Both the position numbers and the translations under genes were made by a program. Under the pieces are notes generated by a model that was not told where the DNA came from, did not search any database, and was given only the letters and a program-made list of their open reading frames with translations. A stretch of 64,000 nt of DNA from Porphyrobacter sp. (GTDB taxonomy: Bacteria > Pseudomonadota > Alphaproteobacteria > Sphingomonadales > Sphingomonadaceae): assembly GCA_016125555.1 (NCBI GenBank), contig WGLN01000001.1, positions 186,001-250,000 on the forward strand. Direction: 5' to 3'. Positions 27,456 through 36,394 of the stretch are shown here, piece after piece. Positions within the stretch are counted from its first letter, which is position 1, and each line of letters begins with the position of its first letter.

Positions 27456-27485
27456 GTGCGCGCGGCTCTAGAGAATGCCGCGCAC
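27456..27485. promoter_or_regulatory. inverted repeat in the divergent PLP/ATP-grasp promoter region
   Basis: GTGCGCGCGGC (27456-27466) is nearly complementary to GCCGCGCAC (27477-27485), with a two-base bulge and a spacer that contains TCTAGA. It lies between the two divergent start codons and could be an operator or an RNA hairpin. No regulator gene is adjacent. Confidence 0.3.
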
Positions 27486-27566
27486 GGATAAAACCGCAAA
27501 ATGCATCTGGCGCGCAGCCCTCCGCACGACTACACGCCCGCCTTCGTTGCGAGGAGGCCCACAGCC

Positions 27567-28574
27567 ATGACAACCTTCCCCGAACCGCTCCGCATCTCCG
27601 AGGATGCCAAGCGGCGGCTCACCATCCTGTTCATCGCCAAGAATGCGCTGTGGGAGGGCAACCTGCACCCGGAGGACGGCAATCACGCGCTCTATCACCG
27701 CGAGATGCGCGAGACGCTCGAGGGGCTCGGCCTCAACCTCAAGGTCGCGCAGAGCCATGACGTGATGTTCGACCCGCCGGGTGTCGACTTCGTCTTCCCG
27801 CTGCTCAACCGCGCCGGCTTCTTTAATTCCGAGATGCTACTGCCGTTGCTGTGCGAGCGGGCGAAGATCCCCTATCTCGGCGCGAGCCCGATCCTGCGCG
27901 GATTGTCCGACGACAAGCACCTCGCCAAGCGCGCCGCGCGCGATGCGGGCGTGCCGACGGCGCCCTGGGCAATTTACCGCAGGGGCGCGCCGGTCACTCC
28001 CGACAAGTGCCCGGAGGCGGATCGCTACGTCATCAAGCCCAATGCCTCCTCGGCGAGCTGGGGCGTCGAGGACGCTTACGACTGGGAAGGCGTCAAGGCC
28101 GCCGTCGCACGCACCCACGCCGACCGCCACGACGCGATCGTCGAGCCCTTCCTCGAAGGCAGCGATGTCGAGGTGCCGGTGATCACCATCCGCGGCGAAC
28201 CGATGATCCTGCCGATGATGATCTTCCGCCAGGCCGATCCCGCGCACCTCAGGACCTATTACGAGAAGCGCGACCTCGTCGATCGCAGCCAGAAATATTC
28301 GCTCGACGCCTTCACCGATCCCGATCTGACCGCCCGGATCGCGGATCTCACCCGAAAGACCTGGGAGGAATACCGCCCCTTCGATTACGGGCGTTTCGAG
28401 TTCCGGGTGAACGAGGCGACCGGCGAGGTGACCTTCCTCGAATTGAACCTCAACTGCAACCTGTGGTCGCAGAAGGTGTTCGGCCGCGCGGCGAAGCTCG
28501 CCGGATGGAGCCAGAGCGACCTTATCGAGACGCTGCTGGCCGAAAGCCTTTCGCGCCACGGACTTATGCGTTAG
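27567..28574 (+). CDS. ATP-grasp ligase, D-alanine-D-alanine ligase-like
   Basis: The 335-residue protein has a D-Ala-D-Ala ligase-like ATP-grasp layout. An N-terminal domain contains TILFIAKNALWEGNLHPEDGNHAL and FVFPLLNRAG. The ATP-grasp domain has DRYVIKPNASSASWGVED, DAIVEPFLEGSDVEVPVITIRGEP and the Mg-binding FLELNLNCNLW. It lacks the EVNTxPG signature of true Ddl, so peptidoglycan D-Ala-D-Ala synthesis is doubtful. Another amide or peptide bond is more likely. The start MTTFPEPLRI has GGAGG ten bases upstream. A small membrane protein follows 30 bases downstream. Confidence 0.82.
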   Translation: MTTFPEPLRISEDAKRRLTILFIAKNALWEGNLHPEDGNHALYHREMRETLEGLGLNLKVAQSHDVMFDPPGVDFVFPLLNRAGFFNSEMLLPLLCERAKIPYLGASPILRGLSDDKHLAKRAARDAGVPTAPWAIYRRGAPVTPDKCPEADRYVIKPNASSASWGVEDAYDWEGVKAAVARTHADRHDAIVEPFLEGSDVEVPVITIRGEPMILPMMIFRQADPAHLRTYYEKRDLVDRSQKYSLDAFTDPDLTARIADLTRKTWEEYRPFDYGRFEFRVNEATGEVTFLELNLNCNLWSQKVFGRAAKLAGWSQSDLIETLLAESLSRHGLMR

Positions 28575-28604
28575 GCTTGCGAGACCAGAGAGAGGAAACG
28601 CACC

Positions 28605-28901
28605 ATGATTGCCACCTTGCAGCCCGCCACTCCGAGCACGCGCACCTTCCGGCGCAGCTTCGCCGTTCTCGCCGCGCTGCTGCTGGCGGTGCCGCTGGTG
28701 GCGATGCAGTTCACGCGCGAAGTTGTCTGGACACCGGGCGATTTCATCGTGGCGGCGGGCCTGCTGGCGTTGCTCGGCCTCGGCATCGACAGCGCACTGC
28801 GGCTGCGCTCCTCGGCGCTGGTGCGCGGGGCGGCGGTGCTCCTTGCGCTCGCGGCGTTCCTCACGGTCTGGGCGGAACTCGCGGTCGGCATCTTCGCCTA
28901 G
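28605..28901 (+). CDS. small three-span membrane protein
   Basis: This 98-residue protein (MIATLQPATPSTRTFRRSF...) has three predicted membrane helices (about 18-36, 46-62, 73-92) and no recognised family. AGAGGAAA 8 bases upstream is a good ribosome binding site. It follows the ATP-grasp gene by 30 bases on the same strand, so it is probably cotranscribed. Its TAG stop shares a CTAG with the stop of the convergent SDR gene. Confidence 0.7.
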   Translation: MIATLQPATPSTRTFRRSFAVLAALLLAVPLVAMQFTREVVWTPGDFIVAAGLLALLGLGIDSALRLRSSALVRGAAVLLALAAFLTVWAELAVGIFA

Positions 28902-29644
28902 GCCGGGACTTCCTTCCCGGAGAAGTCGAACACCCGCCCGGACTGTTCCGGGGTCAGCCGCGCGAGCACGCCGAGCAGGTTTGCGGCGGCATCCTCGGGG
29001 CTGGTTAGTTGTCCCTCGGGCAGGTTTCCCTGGAAGGGCGCGGACAGCGCGGAATCGACGGTGCCGGGGTGCAGCCCCGCCACCACGCCCTGCGGATGGG
29101 TGCGCGCCAGCTCGATCGCGAAGTTCTTGAGCAGCATGTTGAGCGCGGCCTTCGATGCGCGGTAGGAATGCCACCCGCCGAGCCGGTTGTCCGATATCGA
29201 CCCGACCCGCGCGGACAGCGCCGCAAAGACGGAGCTACGCTCGCGTGGCATCAGCGGCAGGATATGCTTGGCGATCAGCGCCGGTCCGATGGTGTTGAGC
29301 GCGAAGACCTCGGCCATCGCGGCGCCATCGAGCCGTTTGTAGGTCCGTTCCGGTCCGGTGCCGTCCGCCAGGGTCAGAACGCCGGTGGCGATGATGACCC
29401 ACTCGGGCGGCGCGTCGCGCATCGCCGCGGCGGCGGAGGCGATGCTCGCCTCGTCGGTCAGGTCGAAGGCGAAAGGGCGGAAAGCTTCGCCCTGCGGCCC
29501 CTCGCCCCGCCGCGAACCGGCATGGATCACCGCGCAGCCGCGCGCCGACAATGCCTCGCACAGCGCGCGCCCGATCCCGCCCGAGGCCCCGAACACCGCC
29601 GCGCTGCGCGGCCGGGCGGCGGGCTGCTGTCCTACATCATCCAT
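28898..29644 (-). CDS. short-chain dehydrogenase/reductase
   Basis: The 248-residue SDR has the NAD(P)-binding [18 protein letters not shown] (about 16-33), the catalytic Ser in [11 protein letters not shown] and the YxxxK pair in [12 protein letters not shown]. The segment [17 protein letters not shown] and the C-terminal [18 protein letters not shown] match the CsgA/YbbO-like group found in proteobacteria. Substrate is unknown. I chose [11 protein letters not shown]; an upstream ATG would add 16 residues without homology. It is convergent with the small membrane gene and divergent from sdhB. Confidence 0.88.
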   Translation of the reverse strand: MDDVGQQPAARPRSAAVFGASGGIGRALCEALSARGCAVIHAGSRRGEGPQGEAFRPFAFDLTDEASIASAAAAMRDAPPEWVIIATGVLTLADGTGPERTYKRLDGAAMAEVFALNTIGPALIAKHILPLMPRERSSVFAALSARVGSISDNRLGGWHSYRASKAALNMLLKNFAIELARTHPQGVVAGLHPGTVDSALSAPFQGNLPEGQLTSPEDAAANLLGVLARLTPEQSGRVFDFSGKEVPA

Positions 29645-29823
29645 GCCTGTTAAAGCGCCGCCATGCCCTGCCGGTTCCGCCCCTTTTGCCAATGCCGCGC
29701 AGGCCGCCTGCCGCGCCGCATGGCAGGGCCCGATTTTCCTTCCCTGAACAGTGTCTCATGTGTCTCCAACACGGATGCTGCGGGCGGCTCAACCCCTGTT
29801 CAAAATGCTGCAACAGCCCCACC

Positions 29824-29851
29824 TTGCGCGACCGGGCAATGGCGCTAGATA
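29824..29851 (+). promoter_or_regulatory. candidate promoter of sdhB
   Basis: TTGCGC (29824-29829) and TAGATA (29846-29851) are 16 bases apart, 29 bases before the sdhB start codon. The context CTTGCG...GCTAGAT fits the alphaproteobacterial housekeeping pattern moderately well. The rest of the 236-base gap back to the SDR start shows nothing clear. Confidence 0.35.
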
Positions 29852-29880
29852 GGGGGCACACGCGAAACCGGGATCACTCA

Positions 29881-30672
29881 ATGGCGACCTTCACTCTCCC
29901 CAAGAACTCCAAGATCAACACCAAGGGCAAGGTGCACACGGCCAGCGGCGCCGGTGGCAAGGGGCGCGTGAAGTCGTTCAAGGTCTACCGCTACGATCCG
30001 GATTCGGGCGAGAACCCGCGCTACGACAAGTTCGAGATCAACCTCGACGAATGCGGGCCGATGGTTCTCGACGCGCTGTTCAAGATCAAGAACGAGATCG
30101 ACCCGACCCTGACCTTCCGTCGTTCCTGCCGCGAAGGCATCTGCGGGTCGTGCTCGATGAACATCAACGGCAAGAACGGCCTCGCCTGCACCACCGCGAT
30201 CGAGGACCTCAAGGGCGAGATCCGCATCACGCCGCTGCCGCACATGGACGTGATCAAGGACCTCGTGCCCGACTTCACCCACTTCTACGCGCAATATGCG
30301 AGCATCCGCCCCTGGCTACAGACCGTCAGCCCCACGCCTTCGGGCAAGGAGCGGCTGCAATCGCCCGAACAGCGCGAGAAGCTTGACGGGCTCTACGAGT
30401 GCATCCTGTGCGCCTGCTGCTCGACCTCGTGCCCGTCCTACTGGTGGAACAGCGACAAGTTCCTCGGCCCCGCGATCCTGCTCCAGGCCTATCGCTGGCT
30501 CGCCGACAGCCGCGACGAGATGACCGGCGAGCGGCTCGATGATCTGGAAGACCCGTTCCGGCTCTATCGCTGCCACACGATCATGAACTGCGCGAACGTG
30601 TGCCCCAAGGGCCTCAGCCCGGCCAAGGCGATCGCCGAAACCAAGAAGATGATGGCCGAACGGGCCATCTGA
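29881..30672 (+). CDS. sdhB: succinate dehydrogenase iron-sulfur subunit
   Basis: SdhB passes electrons from the flavoprotein SdhA to ubiquinone in respiratory complex II. The 263-residue protein has the [2Fe-2S] ligands in [13 protein letters not shown] and GLACTTA. The [4Fe-4S] and [3Fe-4S] ligands are in [15 protein letters not shown] and [15 protein letters not shown]. The start [12 protein letters not shown] is the expected N-terminus. No sdhA, sdhC or sdhD lies nearby, so sdhB has its own promoter or the other genes are elsewhere. A thioesterase gene starts 5 bases downstream, then zapE. Confidence 0.97.
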   Translation: MATFTLPKNSKINTKGKVHTASGAGGKGRVKSFKVYRYDPDSGENPRYDKFEINLDECGPMVLDALFKIKNEIDPTLTFRRSCREGICGSCSMNINGKNGLACTTAIEDLKGEIRITPLPHMDVIKDLVPDFTHFYAQYASIRPWLQTVSPTPSGKERLQSPEQREKLDGLYECILCACCSTSCPSYWWNSDKFLGPAILLQAYRWLADSRDEMTGERLDDLEDPFRLYRCHTIMNCANVCPKGLSPAKAIAETKKMMAERAI

Positions 30673-30677
30673 CGAAG

Positions 30678-31139
30678 GTGGGCTTCAAGGACGACGTGTT
30701 CGAACACGGGCCGGACCCGGAAAACCCGGGTTGGCACCACTGGAACCTCAAGGACGAGACGCTGTTCAACGGCGCGGTGATGGGGAGGCTCATCACCCGC
30801 CGCGACGAGGACGGGAAGGCGCGGCTGCGGATGTTCCCGCAGCGCCATCACGAGAACCTGCAAGGCATCATCCACGGCGCGATTACGCTGGCGCTCATCG
30901 ACATCTCGCTGTTCGTCACCATGCACACCATCGGCAGCGGCAATGCCGGGCCTTCGGTTACGCTGGAGCTCTCGACCCAATTCGTCGGCGGCGGCGATCC
31001 GAAGCGGCCGATGGACGCGGTGACCGAGATCGTGCGCGAGACCGGCAAGCTGGTCTTCATCCGCGGGATGGTGGTGCAGGAAGACGATACGGTCGCCAGC
31101 TTCTCGGGCATCGTCCGCAAGATGCTGCCGCGCTCCTGA
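30678..31139 (+). CDS. PaaI-family (hotdog) thioesterase
   Basis: The 153-residue protein has a hotdog fold of the PaaI type and should hydrolyse an acyl-CoA thioester. The motif HHENLQGIIHGAITLALIDISLF has the HGG-like loop and acidic residue, and SVTLELSTQFVGGG and KLVFIRGMVVQED follow as family strands. The start is GTG (VGFKDDVFEHG), 5 bases after sdhB; ACGAAGG overlaps it and is a weak site. Substrate is unknown. It sits between sdhB and zapE in one transcription unit. Confidence 0.85.
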   Translation: MGFKDDVFEHGPDPENPGWHHWNLKDETLFNGAVMGRLITRRDEDGKARLRMFPQRHHENLQGIIHGAITLALIDISLFVTMHTIGSGNAGPSVTLELSTQFVGGGDPKRPMDAVTEIVRETGKLVFIRGMVVQEDDTVASFSGIVRKMLPRS

Positions 31140-31140
31140 A

Positions 31141-32259
31141 GTGCCCGGTCTGCTCGCCCGCTACGACGCGCTGATCGCCAGCGGGGAACTGCGCGCCGAT
31201 GCCGACCAGCGCGCGGCCGCCGAACGGCTGGACCGGTTGCAACGCGAGCTCGAGGCACCGCCGCCGAAGAAGGGCCTCCTCGCCCGCCTGACCGGCTCCG
31301 CCGCATCCCCCGATGTCCGCGGGATCTACCTGTGGGGCGGCGTCGGGCGCGGCAAGTCGATGCTGATGGACCTGTTCGTCGAGACGCTCGACATCGCGAA
31401 GAAACGGCGGGTCCACTTCCACGCCTTCATGCTCGAACTCGACCGGCTCATCACCGCAGCGCGCAAGGCCGAGCGTCAGGACCCGCTGATGAGCGTCGCG
31501 CTGGACATGGCCGAGCGGGTGCGCTGCCTCGCGTTCGACGAGATGGTCGTCACCAACACTGCCGACGCCGCGATCATGGAGCGCTTCTTCACGGCGCTGA
31601 TGGAGGCGGGCACGGTGATCGTCACCACCTCCAACCGCCCGCCGCGCGATCTCTACAAGGACGGGCTCAACCGCTCGCTGTTCCTGCCCTTCATCGACCT
31701 CGTCGAGGCGCGGATGGACGTGCTCAGCCTCAACGGCCCGACCGACTACCGGCTCGAGAGGATCGGCGGGCTTGCCATGTGGCACGCGCCGATGGGCGAT
31801 GCAGCGACCGCGCAGGTGCGCGAGGCCTTCTTCCGCCTCACCGACTTCGACCCCGACGATGCCGCCCACGTGCCGAGCGGCACGCTCGACCTCGGCGGGG
31901 GGCGGACCCTGCATGTGCCCAAGAGCCTCAAGGGCGTGGCCGTGTTCAGCTTCAAGCGGCTATGCGGCGAGAACCGCGGCGCGGCCGATTACCTCGCCAT
32001 CGCCCAGGCCTATCACACGGTCATCATCGTCGGCATTCCGCGCATGGGTCCGGAGAACCGCAACGAGGCAATCCGCTTCACCAAGCTGATCGACGCGCTT
32101 TACGAGCACCGGGTCAAGCTGTTCACGACCGCCGCCGCCGCGCCCGAAGACCTCTACCGCGAGGGCGACGGCGCCTTCGAGTTCGAACGCACGGTCAGCC
32201 GGCTGAACGAGATGCAGAGCGAGGCCTATATGGCGCTCGGCCACGGGACCGAGAACTAG
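31141..32259 (+). CDS. zapE: cell division protein ZapE (AFG1-like ATPase)
   Basis: ZapE is a cytoplasmic P-loop ATPase that associates with the Z-ring and resembles mitochondrial AFG1. The 372-residue protein has Walker A GGVGRGKS (66-73), Walker B CLAFDEMVV, VTTSNRPPRDLYKDGLNRSLFLPF, and the C-terminal FKRLCGENRGAADYL and IPRMGPENRNEA. It starts at GTG (MPGLLARYDAL), one base after the thioesterase stop. Its position after sdhB is common in alphaproteobacteria. The TAG stop shares a CTAG with the convergent amidotransferase gene. Confidence 0.95.
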   Translation: MPGLLARYDALIASGELRADADQRAAAERLDRLQRELEAPPPKKGLLARLTGSAASPDVRGIYLWGGVGRGKSMLMDLFVETLDIAKKRRVHFHAFMLELDRLITAARKAERQDPLMSVALDMAERVRCLAFDEMVVTNTADAAIMERFFTALMEAGTVIVTTSNRPPRDLYKDGLNRSLFLPFIDLVEARMDVLSLNGPTDYRLERIGGLAMWHAPMGDAATAQVREAFFRLTDFDPDDAAHVPSGTLDLGGGRTLHVPKSLKGVAVFSFKRLCGENRGAADYLAIAQAYHTVIIVGIPRMGPENRNEAIRFTKLIDALYEHRVKLFTTAAAAPEDLYREGDGAFEFERTVSRLNEMQSEAYMALGHGTEN

Positions 32260-34151
32260 GCGCTCACCCCGAGCCGGGCGAGCGACTTCTCCAGCATCAC
32301 GAGCTGCCACAGGGTGCGTGAATGGTCGGCCCGGCCGGCGATATGCGCCTCGGCCAGCGCGGCGATGGATTCTGGATCGAAGAACCCGGTCTGCGCGAGG
32401 CTCCCCCGCGCGATGCCCCGCGCCGCATCGGCGAGCGGCCCCCGCAGCCACTCGGCGATCGGGGTGACGAAGCCCTGCTTGGGCCGGTAAAGCACGTCCT
32501 GCGGCAGATAGCGTTCGAGCGACTTCTTGAGCAGGAACTTGCCCGTCGCCCCCCGCACCCGCATCCGCTCCGGCAGGCGCGCGGCGAACTCCACGAGGCG
32601 GTGATCGAGCAGCGGCTCCCTCGCCTCGAGGCTCACCGCCATGCTGGTGCGGTCGACCTTGGTGAGGATGTCGCCGGGCAGCCAGAACTTGAGGTCGGCA
32701 TATTGCGCGCGGTCGAGCCCCGAGCGCCCCGGCGCGCTGCGCATCAGCGCGATGAGCTCGTCCTCGGCGCGGAAGCCCGCGAGACTGGCGGCGAAGCTGT
32801 CCGAATAGAGCGCGCGCCGCGCTGCGGGCAGCGTCACCGAGAGCCCGCGGGCATAGCCCTCCTCCCCGCTCTCGGCGAGCGCGAGCAGGGTCGCCTTGGC
32901 GCGCAGCGGACGCGGTGCCCAGTCGGCCTTGGGCCACGCCCGTCCAAGCGTGCCGAACAGCGGGGCGCGCAAGGACGCGGGCAGCACGGCGCGCGCGCGC
33001 TCCTCGTGGTGGTGGAACACCTGCCGGCGGTATCCGGCGAAGGCCTCGTCCGCCCCGTCACCCGAGAGCGCCACCGTCACCCGCTCGCGCGCCAGCTGGC
33101 AGACCCGCCAGGTGGGCAGCGCCGAGGCATCGGCGAAGGGCTCGTCGAACATCGCTGCCAGCGCGTCGATCGCCGCGAAATCGTCGGTGGCGACGATCCG
33201 CTCGGCATGATCGGCCCCGAACCGCGCCGCGACCTCGCGGGCGTAGGAGGTCTCGTCATAGGCGGCGACGTCGAAGCCGATCGAGCAGGTCTGCACCGGA
33301 GCGGCGCTCGCTTCGCTCATCAGCGCGACCACGCCCGAGGAATCCACCCCGCCCGACAGGAACGCGCCCAATGGCACGTCGGCGACCATGCGCGAGCGCA
33401 CGCCCTCGCGCATCAGGTGGACAAGCTGCGCCGACAAGTCGGCCTCGCTGCCCTTCTCGCGCGCGGTGAAGTCGATGTCCCACCAGCGCCGGGGCGCGCC
33501 GGGCGCCCTGCCTTGGTCGAGCAGCAGGAAGTGCCCGGCCGGGAGCTTCTCCACGCCGGCAAGGATGGAATGGCTGTCGGGCACATAGCCCCAGGCCATG
33601 TAGGCCTCGAGAGCCTGCGGGTTCACGCGGCGGCGCAGCAGCGGGTGCGCGAGAAGGCCCTTGAGCTCCGAGGCGAAGGCGATGCTGCCGTCCGACAGGT
33701 GGGCGAGGAACAGCGGTTTCACCCCGAAGCGGTCGCGGGCAAGGAACAGCTGGCGCTTGCCAAGGTCGAACAGCGCGAAGGCGAACATCCCGTCGAGGCG
33801 CGCGAGGCAGTCCGGTCCCCACTTCTGCCATGCCGCAAGGATCACCTCTGTGTCGCCCGAGGTGCGGAAGGTGAACCCGGCCTGCTCCAGCTCGCGGCGC
33901 AGTTCGCGGAAATTGTAGATCTCGCCGTTGAAGACGATCACCGCGCGTCCGTCAGCCGAATGCATCGGCTGGGGCGATCCGGCGATATCGATGATCGACA
34001 GGCGGCGGTGGCCGAGGCCGATGCCGTGGTCGGTCCACACCCCCGAACCGTCCGGCCCGCGATGCGCGAGCGCGTCGCACATCCGCTCGACCCGAACGGG
34101 GTCGACCGGCTTGGGGGTCTCGGCATGGAAGATCCCGGCAATCCCGCACAT
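32256..34151 (-). CDS. asparagine synthase-like amidotransferase, exosortase A system-associated
   Basis: The 631-residue protein is built like asparagine synthase B. A glutaminase domain has the catalytic Cys2 (MCGIAGIFH), IIDIAGSPQPM and VFNGEIYNFRELR. A synthetase domain has the ATP-binding SGGVDSSGVVALM, SGDGADEAFAGYRR and REPLLDHRLVEFA. In XrtA loci this family likely transfers an amide nitrogen to a sugar or peptide during exopolysaccharide synthesis, not to aspartate; this is inferred from context. It is the last gene of the minus-strand XrtA block. Confidence 0.92.
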   Translation of the reverse strand: MCGIAGIFHAETPKPVDPVRVERMCDALAHRGPDGSGVWTDHGIGLGHRRLSIIDIAGSPQPMHSADGRAVIVFNGEIYNFRELRRELEQAGFTFRTSGDTEVILAAWQKWGPDCLARLDGMFAFALFDLGKRQLFLARDRFGVKPLFLAHLSDGSIAFASELKGLLAHPLLRRRVNPQALEAYMAWGYVPDSHSILAGVEKLPAGHFLLLDQGRAPGAPRRWWDIDFTAREKGSEADLSAQLVHLMREGVRSRMVADVPLGAFLSGGVDSSGVVALMSEASAAPVQTCSIGFDVAAYDETSYAREVAARFGADHAERIVATDDFAAIDALAAMFDEPFADASALPTWRVCQLARERVTVALSGDGADEAFAGYRRQVFHHHEERARAVLPASLRAPLFGTLGRAWPKADWAPRPLRAKATLLALAESGEEGYARGLSVTLPAARRALYSDSFAASLAGFRAEDELIALMRSAPGRSGLDRAQYADLKFWLPGDILTKVDRTSMAVSLEAREPLLDHRLVEFAARLPERMRVRGATGKFLLKKSLERYLPQDVLYRPKQGFVTPIAEWLRGPLADAARGIARGSLAQTGFFDPESIAALAEAHIAGRADHSRTLWQLVMLEKSLARLGVSA

Positions 34152-34161
34152 CGCGCGCGGC

Positions 34162-35169
34162 CTAGATCATGCCGGCCACAGCGGCAATCGCGGCGAGCAG
34201 GGCAATCGCGCAGGCGGTCGCGGCGGGCGGCAGGGCGAAGGCCTCGGCGCGCGCCAGCCAGTCCATCCGGTCGAGATCGGCGGCGCTCCAACCCTGTTCG
34301 GCGGGTTCGCGCTCGAAGAAAGGCCAGGCACCGCCGAGCAGGGCGGCGACGATGACCGCGAAGAAGATCCAGCCATAGACGATATGGTCGAAGCCGGTCG
34401 CCCGCTCGGCGCCGATGGATTGCGCGACATGGATTGTCGCCCAGGCGCGCACCCCGTTGGCCAGCACCGGCACCACCATGCAGGCGAGGAGGAACGCGGC
34501 GCGGCGCGACCAGCGGGTGAAGCGCGTGAAGGCGACGAGCACGCCCAGCGTCACCATCGCGATCAGGAACTTCACGCCCGAACAGGCCTCGGCGACGATG
34601 AACAGGCCGGCCGGCGTGTGGATGTGAATGCCCTCGATCGTGGCCGGGACGCCGCTCGCATGGGTCAGCGTGATCGCGATCTCGGCGGTCAGACGTTGCA
34701 GCGGCGGGATGATCTCGTCGCCGAAGGGCACGAGAAATGTCGCCATGCCGAGCGGCAGGGCCAGCAGCAGTCCCGTGCGCAGGCCCAGCACCGTCACCAC
34801 CGCCGCCTGCAATGCGCCCACCGCGCCAGCCTGCGCCACGAGGTTGATCCCCGCCCACTCGCCCGCCCACCACAGACCGAGCGCCCCTGCGACCGCGAGC
34901 AGGCCGGGCGCGAAGCACCGCGGGCGCGCGGCAGCGAGGTCATCCTCCTTGAGCGCGACCAGCCAGGCGATGATGAAGGGCACCAGCAGCAGGTGGTTGT
35001 AGGTGTCGATGTTCCAACACTGGTGCGCCATCGCACGCCAGGCGGACGCGGTCACCGCGACCAGCGCGAGCGCCGCTGCCGCAAGCGCCGCCAGCGGTGC
35101 GCGCCATGCGGCGGGCAGGCCGGGCCGCGCCGATGCCCCCGCGACAAGTGCGGCGCTGTCAGGCGGCAT
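34162..35169 (-). CDS. xrtA: exosortase A
   Basis: Exosortase A is a membrane cysteine protease thought to process PEP-CTERM proteins. The 335-residue protein has about eight membrane segments. It carries the catalytic Cys196 in EACSGVKFL, Arg241 in NGVRAW and His262 in FDHIVYGW, and NHLLLVPF early on. The start MPPDSAALV overlaps the upstream glycosyltransferase by 11 bases. Many XrtA proteins are fused to an EpsI domain. Here the C-terminus ends after a short tail (REPAEQGWSAADLDRMDW...) plus one more membrane segment, with no EpsI domain. Confidence 0.95.
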   Translation of the reverse strand: MPPDSAALVAGASARPGLPAAWRAPLAALAAAALALVAVTASAWRAMAHQCWNIDTYNHLLLVPFIIAWLVALKEDDLAAARPRCFAPGLLAVAGALGLWWAGEWAGINLVAQAGAVGALQAAVVTVLGLRTGLLLALPLGMATFLVPFGDEIIPPLQRLTAEIAITLTHASGVPATIEGIHIHTPAGLFIVAEACSGVKFLIAMVTLGVLVAFTRFTRWSRRAAFLLACMVVPVLANGVRAWATIHVAQSIGAERATGFDHIVYGWIFFAVIVAALLGGAWPFFEREPAEQGWSAADLDRMDWLARAEAFALPPAATACAIALLAAIAAVAGMI

Positions 35170-36385
35170 GGCGCGTTCCCTCGGCACCCTCGCCCACCAA
35201 TCCGGCGAGCGGGGCGAGCATTGCGTCCCATGCATGATGTTCGCGCACGAAGTCCCGCGCCGCTGCACCCATGCGGATGCGCTGGTCGCTCGCGGCGAGC
35301 AGGGCGGCGATCCGCGCCGCCATCGCCGCGGGGTCGGGCTCGCTCACCAGCCAGTGCTCGCCGTCGCGCGCGGCGATGCCGGTCGCGGCCTCGGGGGTAA
35401 GCGCCACCGGCTTCGCCATCGCCATCGCCTCGAGCACCTTGTTCTGCACCCCACGCGCGATCAGCAAGGGCGCCAGCACGATATCGGCACCGGCAAGGAA
35501 GGGGCGCACGTCGGGCACCGCGCCCCAGACATGCACGCCGGGGCGGCCGTGCTGGGCCATCAGTGCGCGGGTCGGGCTGCGGCCGACGACGTGAAGCGCC
35601 GCTTCGGGATGATGCGCGCGAAGCCTCGGCAGCAGTGCACCGATTGCCCAGAGCGCGGCCTGCTCGTTCGGGCGATAATCCATCTGCCCGGTGAAGACGA
35701 AATGGGGACCGCGCCGGCCGGTGAGCTGCGGATGCGGCTTGCTGGCGGCGGGGTCGAAGAAATCGGCGTCGATGCCATTGCCGATGACCTCGACACGCAC
35801 CCTCGCGGGATCTCGGAGGCGGCTGCGATAAAGCGCGGCCTCGGCATCGGAAATGAGGATCGTCGCATCGGCGCGCCGACCGAGCCGCTCTTCCTCCTCG
35901 GCGAGCAGCCGCCCCTCGCGCAGGTTGAGCCAGATCCGCTCGCGCGCCGCAGCGTAACTCTGGTACTTGGCGCTATCGACGTCGCACAGGTCGATCACCA
36001 CACGGCCCGTGAAATCCTCGGGAACGTATTGTCCCATCTGGCCCGAGAAGACGACGACCGCCCCGATGCGCTGGCGGGTGATCGTCTCGCGCACCCAGTC
36101 GGCCAGAGTGCGACTGTGGAAGGCGGTGAGGCTGACGGGCTTTCCCGCGAGCATCGCCTCGATGCCGGCGAGCACCAGCGGCTTGGCCCTCGGGACGACG
36201 CAGTGCGAGGCGGCGAGCGCGGCCAGCTCCGCGACGCCCGGCCTGTCCGCTTCTTCGGCAAAGCATCCGACATGCACCGGCCCGAGCCGGGCGAGCGCCT
36301 TCAGGAGGTGATGCGCACGGATGCGGTCGCCCCGGTCGGGGGGGAACGGCACGCGGTGCGCAAGGAACAGAATGCCGCCCATCAC
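35159..36385 (-). CDS. XrtA/PEP-CTERM system-associated glycosyltransferase
   Basis: The 408-residue protein is a GT4-like glycosyltransferase of the kind found in XrtA loci (TIGR03087-like). Seen are FLAHRVPFPPDRGDRIRAHH at the N-terminus, FHSRTLADWV, VVIDLCDVDSAKYQSYA, and the donor-binding C-terminal domain FTGQMDYRPNEQAALWAI and LLIARGVQNKVLEAMAMAKPV with the conserved Glu. It should add a sugar to the growing exopolysaccharide repeat at the inner membrane face. It ends inside xrtA, and the FemAB-like gene is 9 bases upstream. Confidence 0.9.
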   Translation of the reverse strand: MMGGILFLAHRVPFPPDRGDRIRAHHLLKALARLGPVHVGCFAEEADRPGVAELAALAASHCVVPRAKPLVLAGIEAMLAGKPVSLTAFHSRTLADWVRETITRQRIGAVVVFSGQMGQYVPEDFTGRVVIDLCDVDSAKYQSYAAARERIWLNLREGRLLAEEEERLGRRADATILISDAEAALYRSRLRDPARVRVEVIGNGIDADFFDPAASKPHPQLTGRRGPHFVFTGQMDYRPNEQAALWAIGALLPRLRAHHPEAALHVVGRSPTRALMAQHGRPGVHVWGAVPDVRPFLAGADIVLAPLLIARGVQNKVLEAMAMAKPVALTPEAATGIAARDGEHWLVSEPDPAAMAARIAALLAASDQRIRMGAAARDFVREHHAWDAMLAPLAGLVGEGAEGTRHAA

Positions 36386-36394
36386 GTGGGGCCC

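Noticed and set aside
30678..31139. Start of the thioesterase inside the end of sdhB
   Set aside because: An in-frame start within sdhB adds residues with no family likeness; the GTG five bases after the sdhB stop is simpler.
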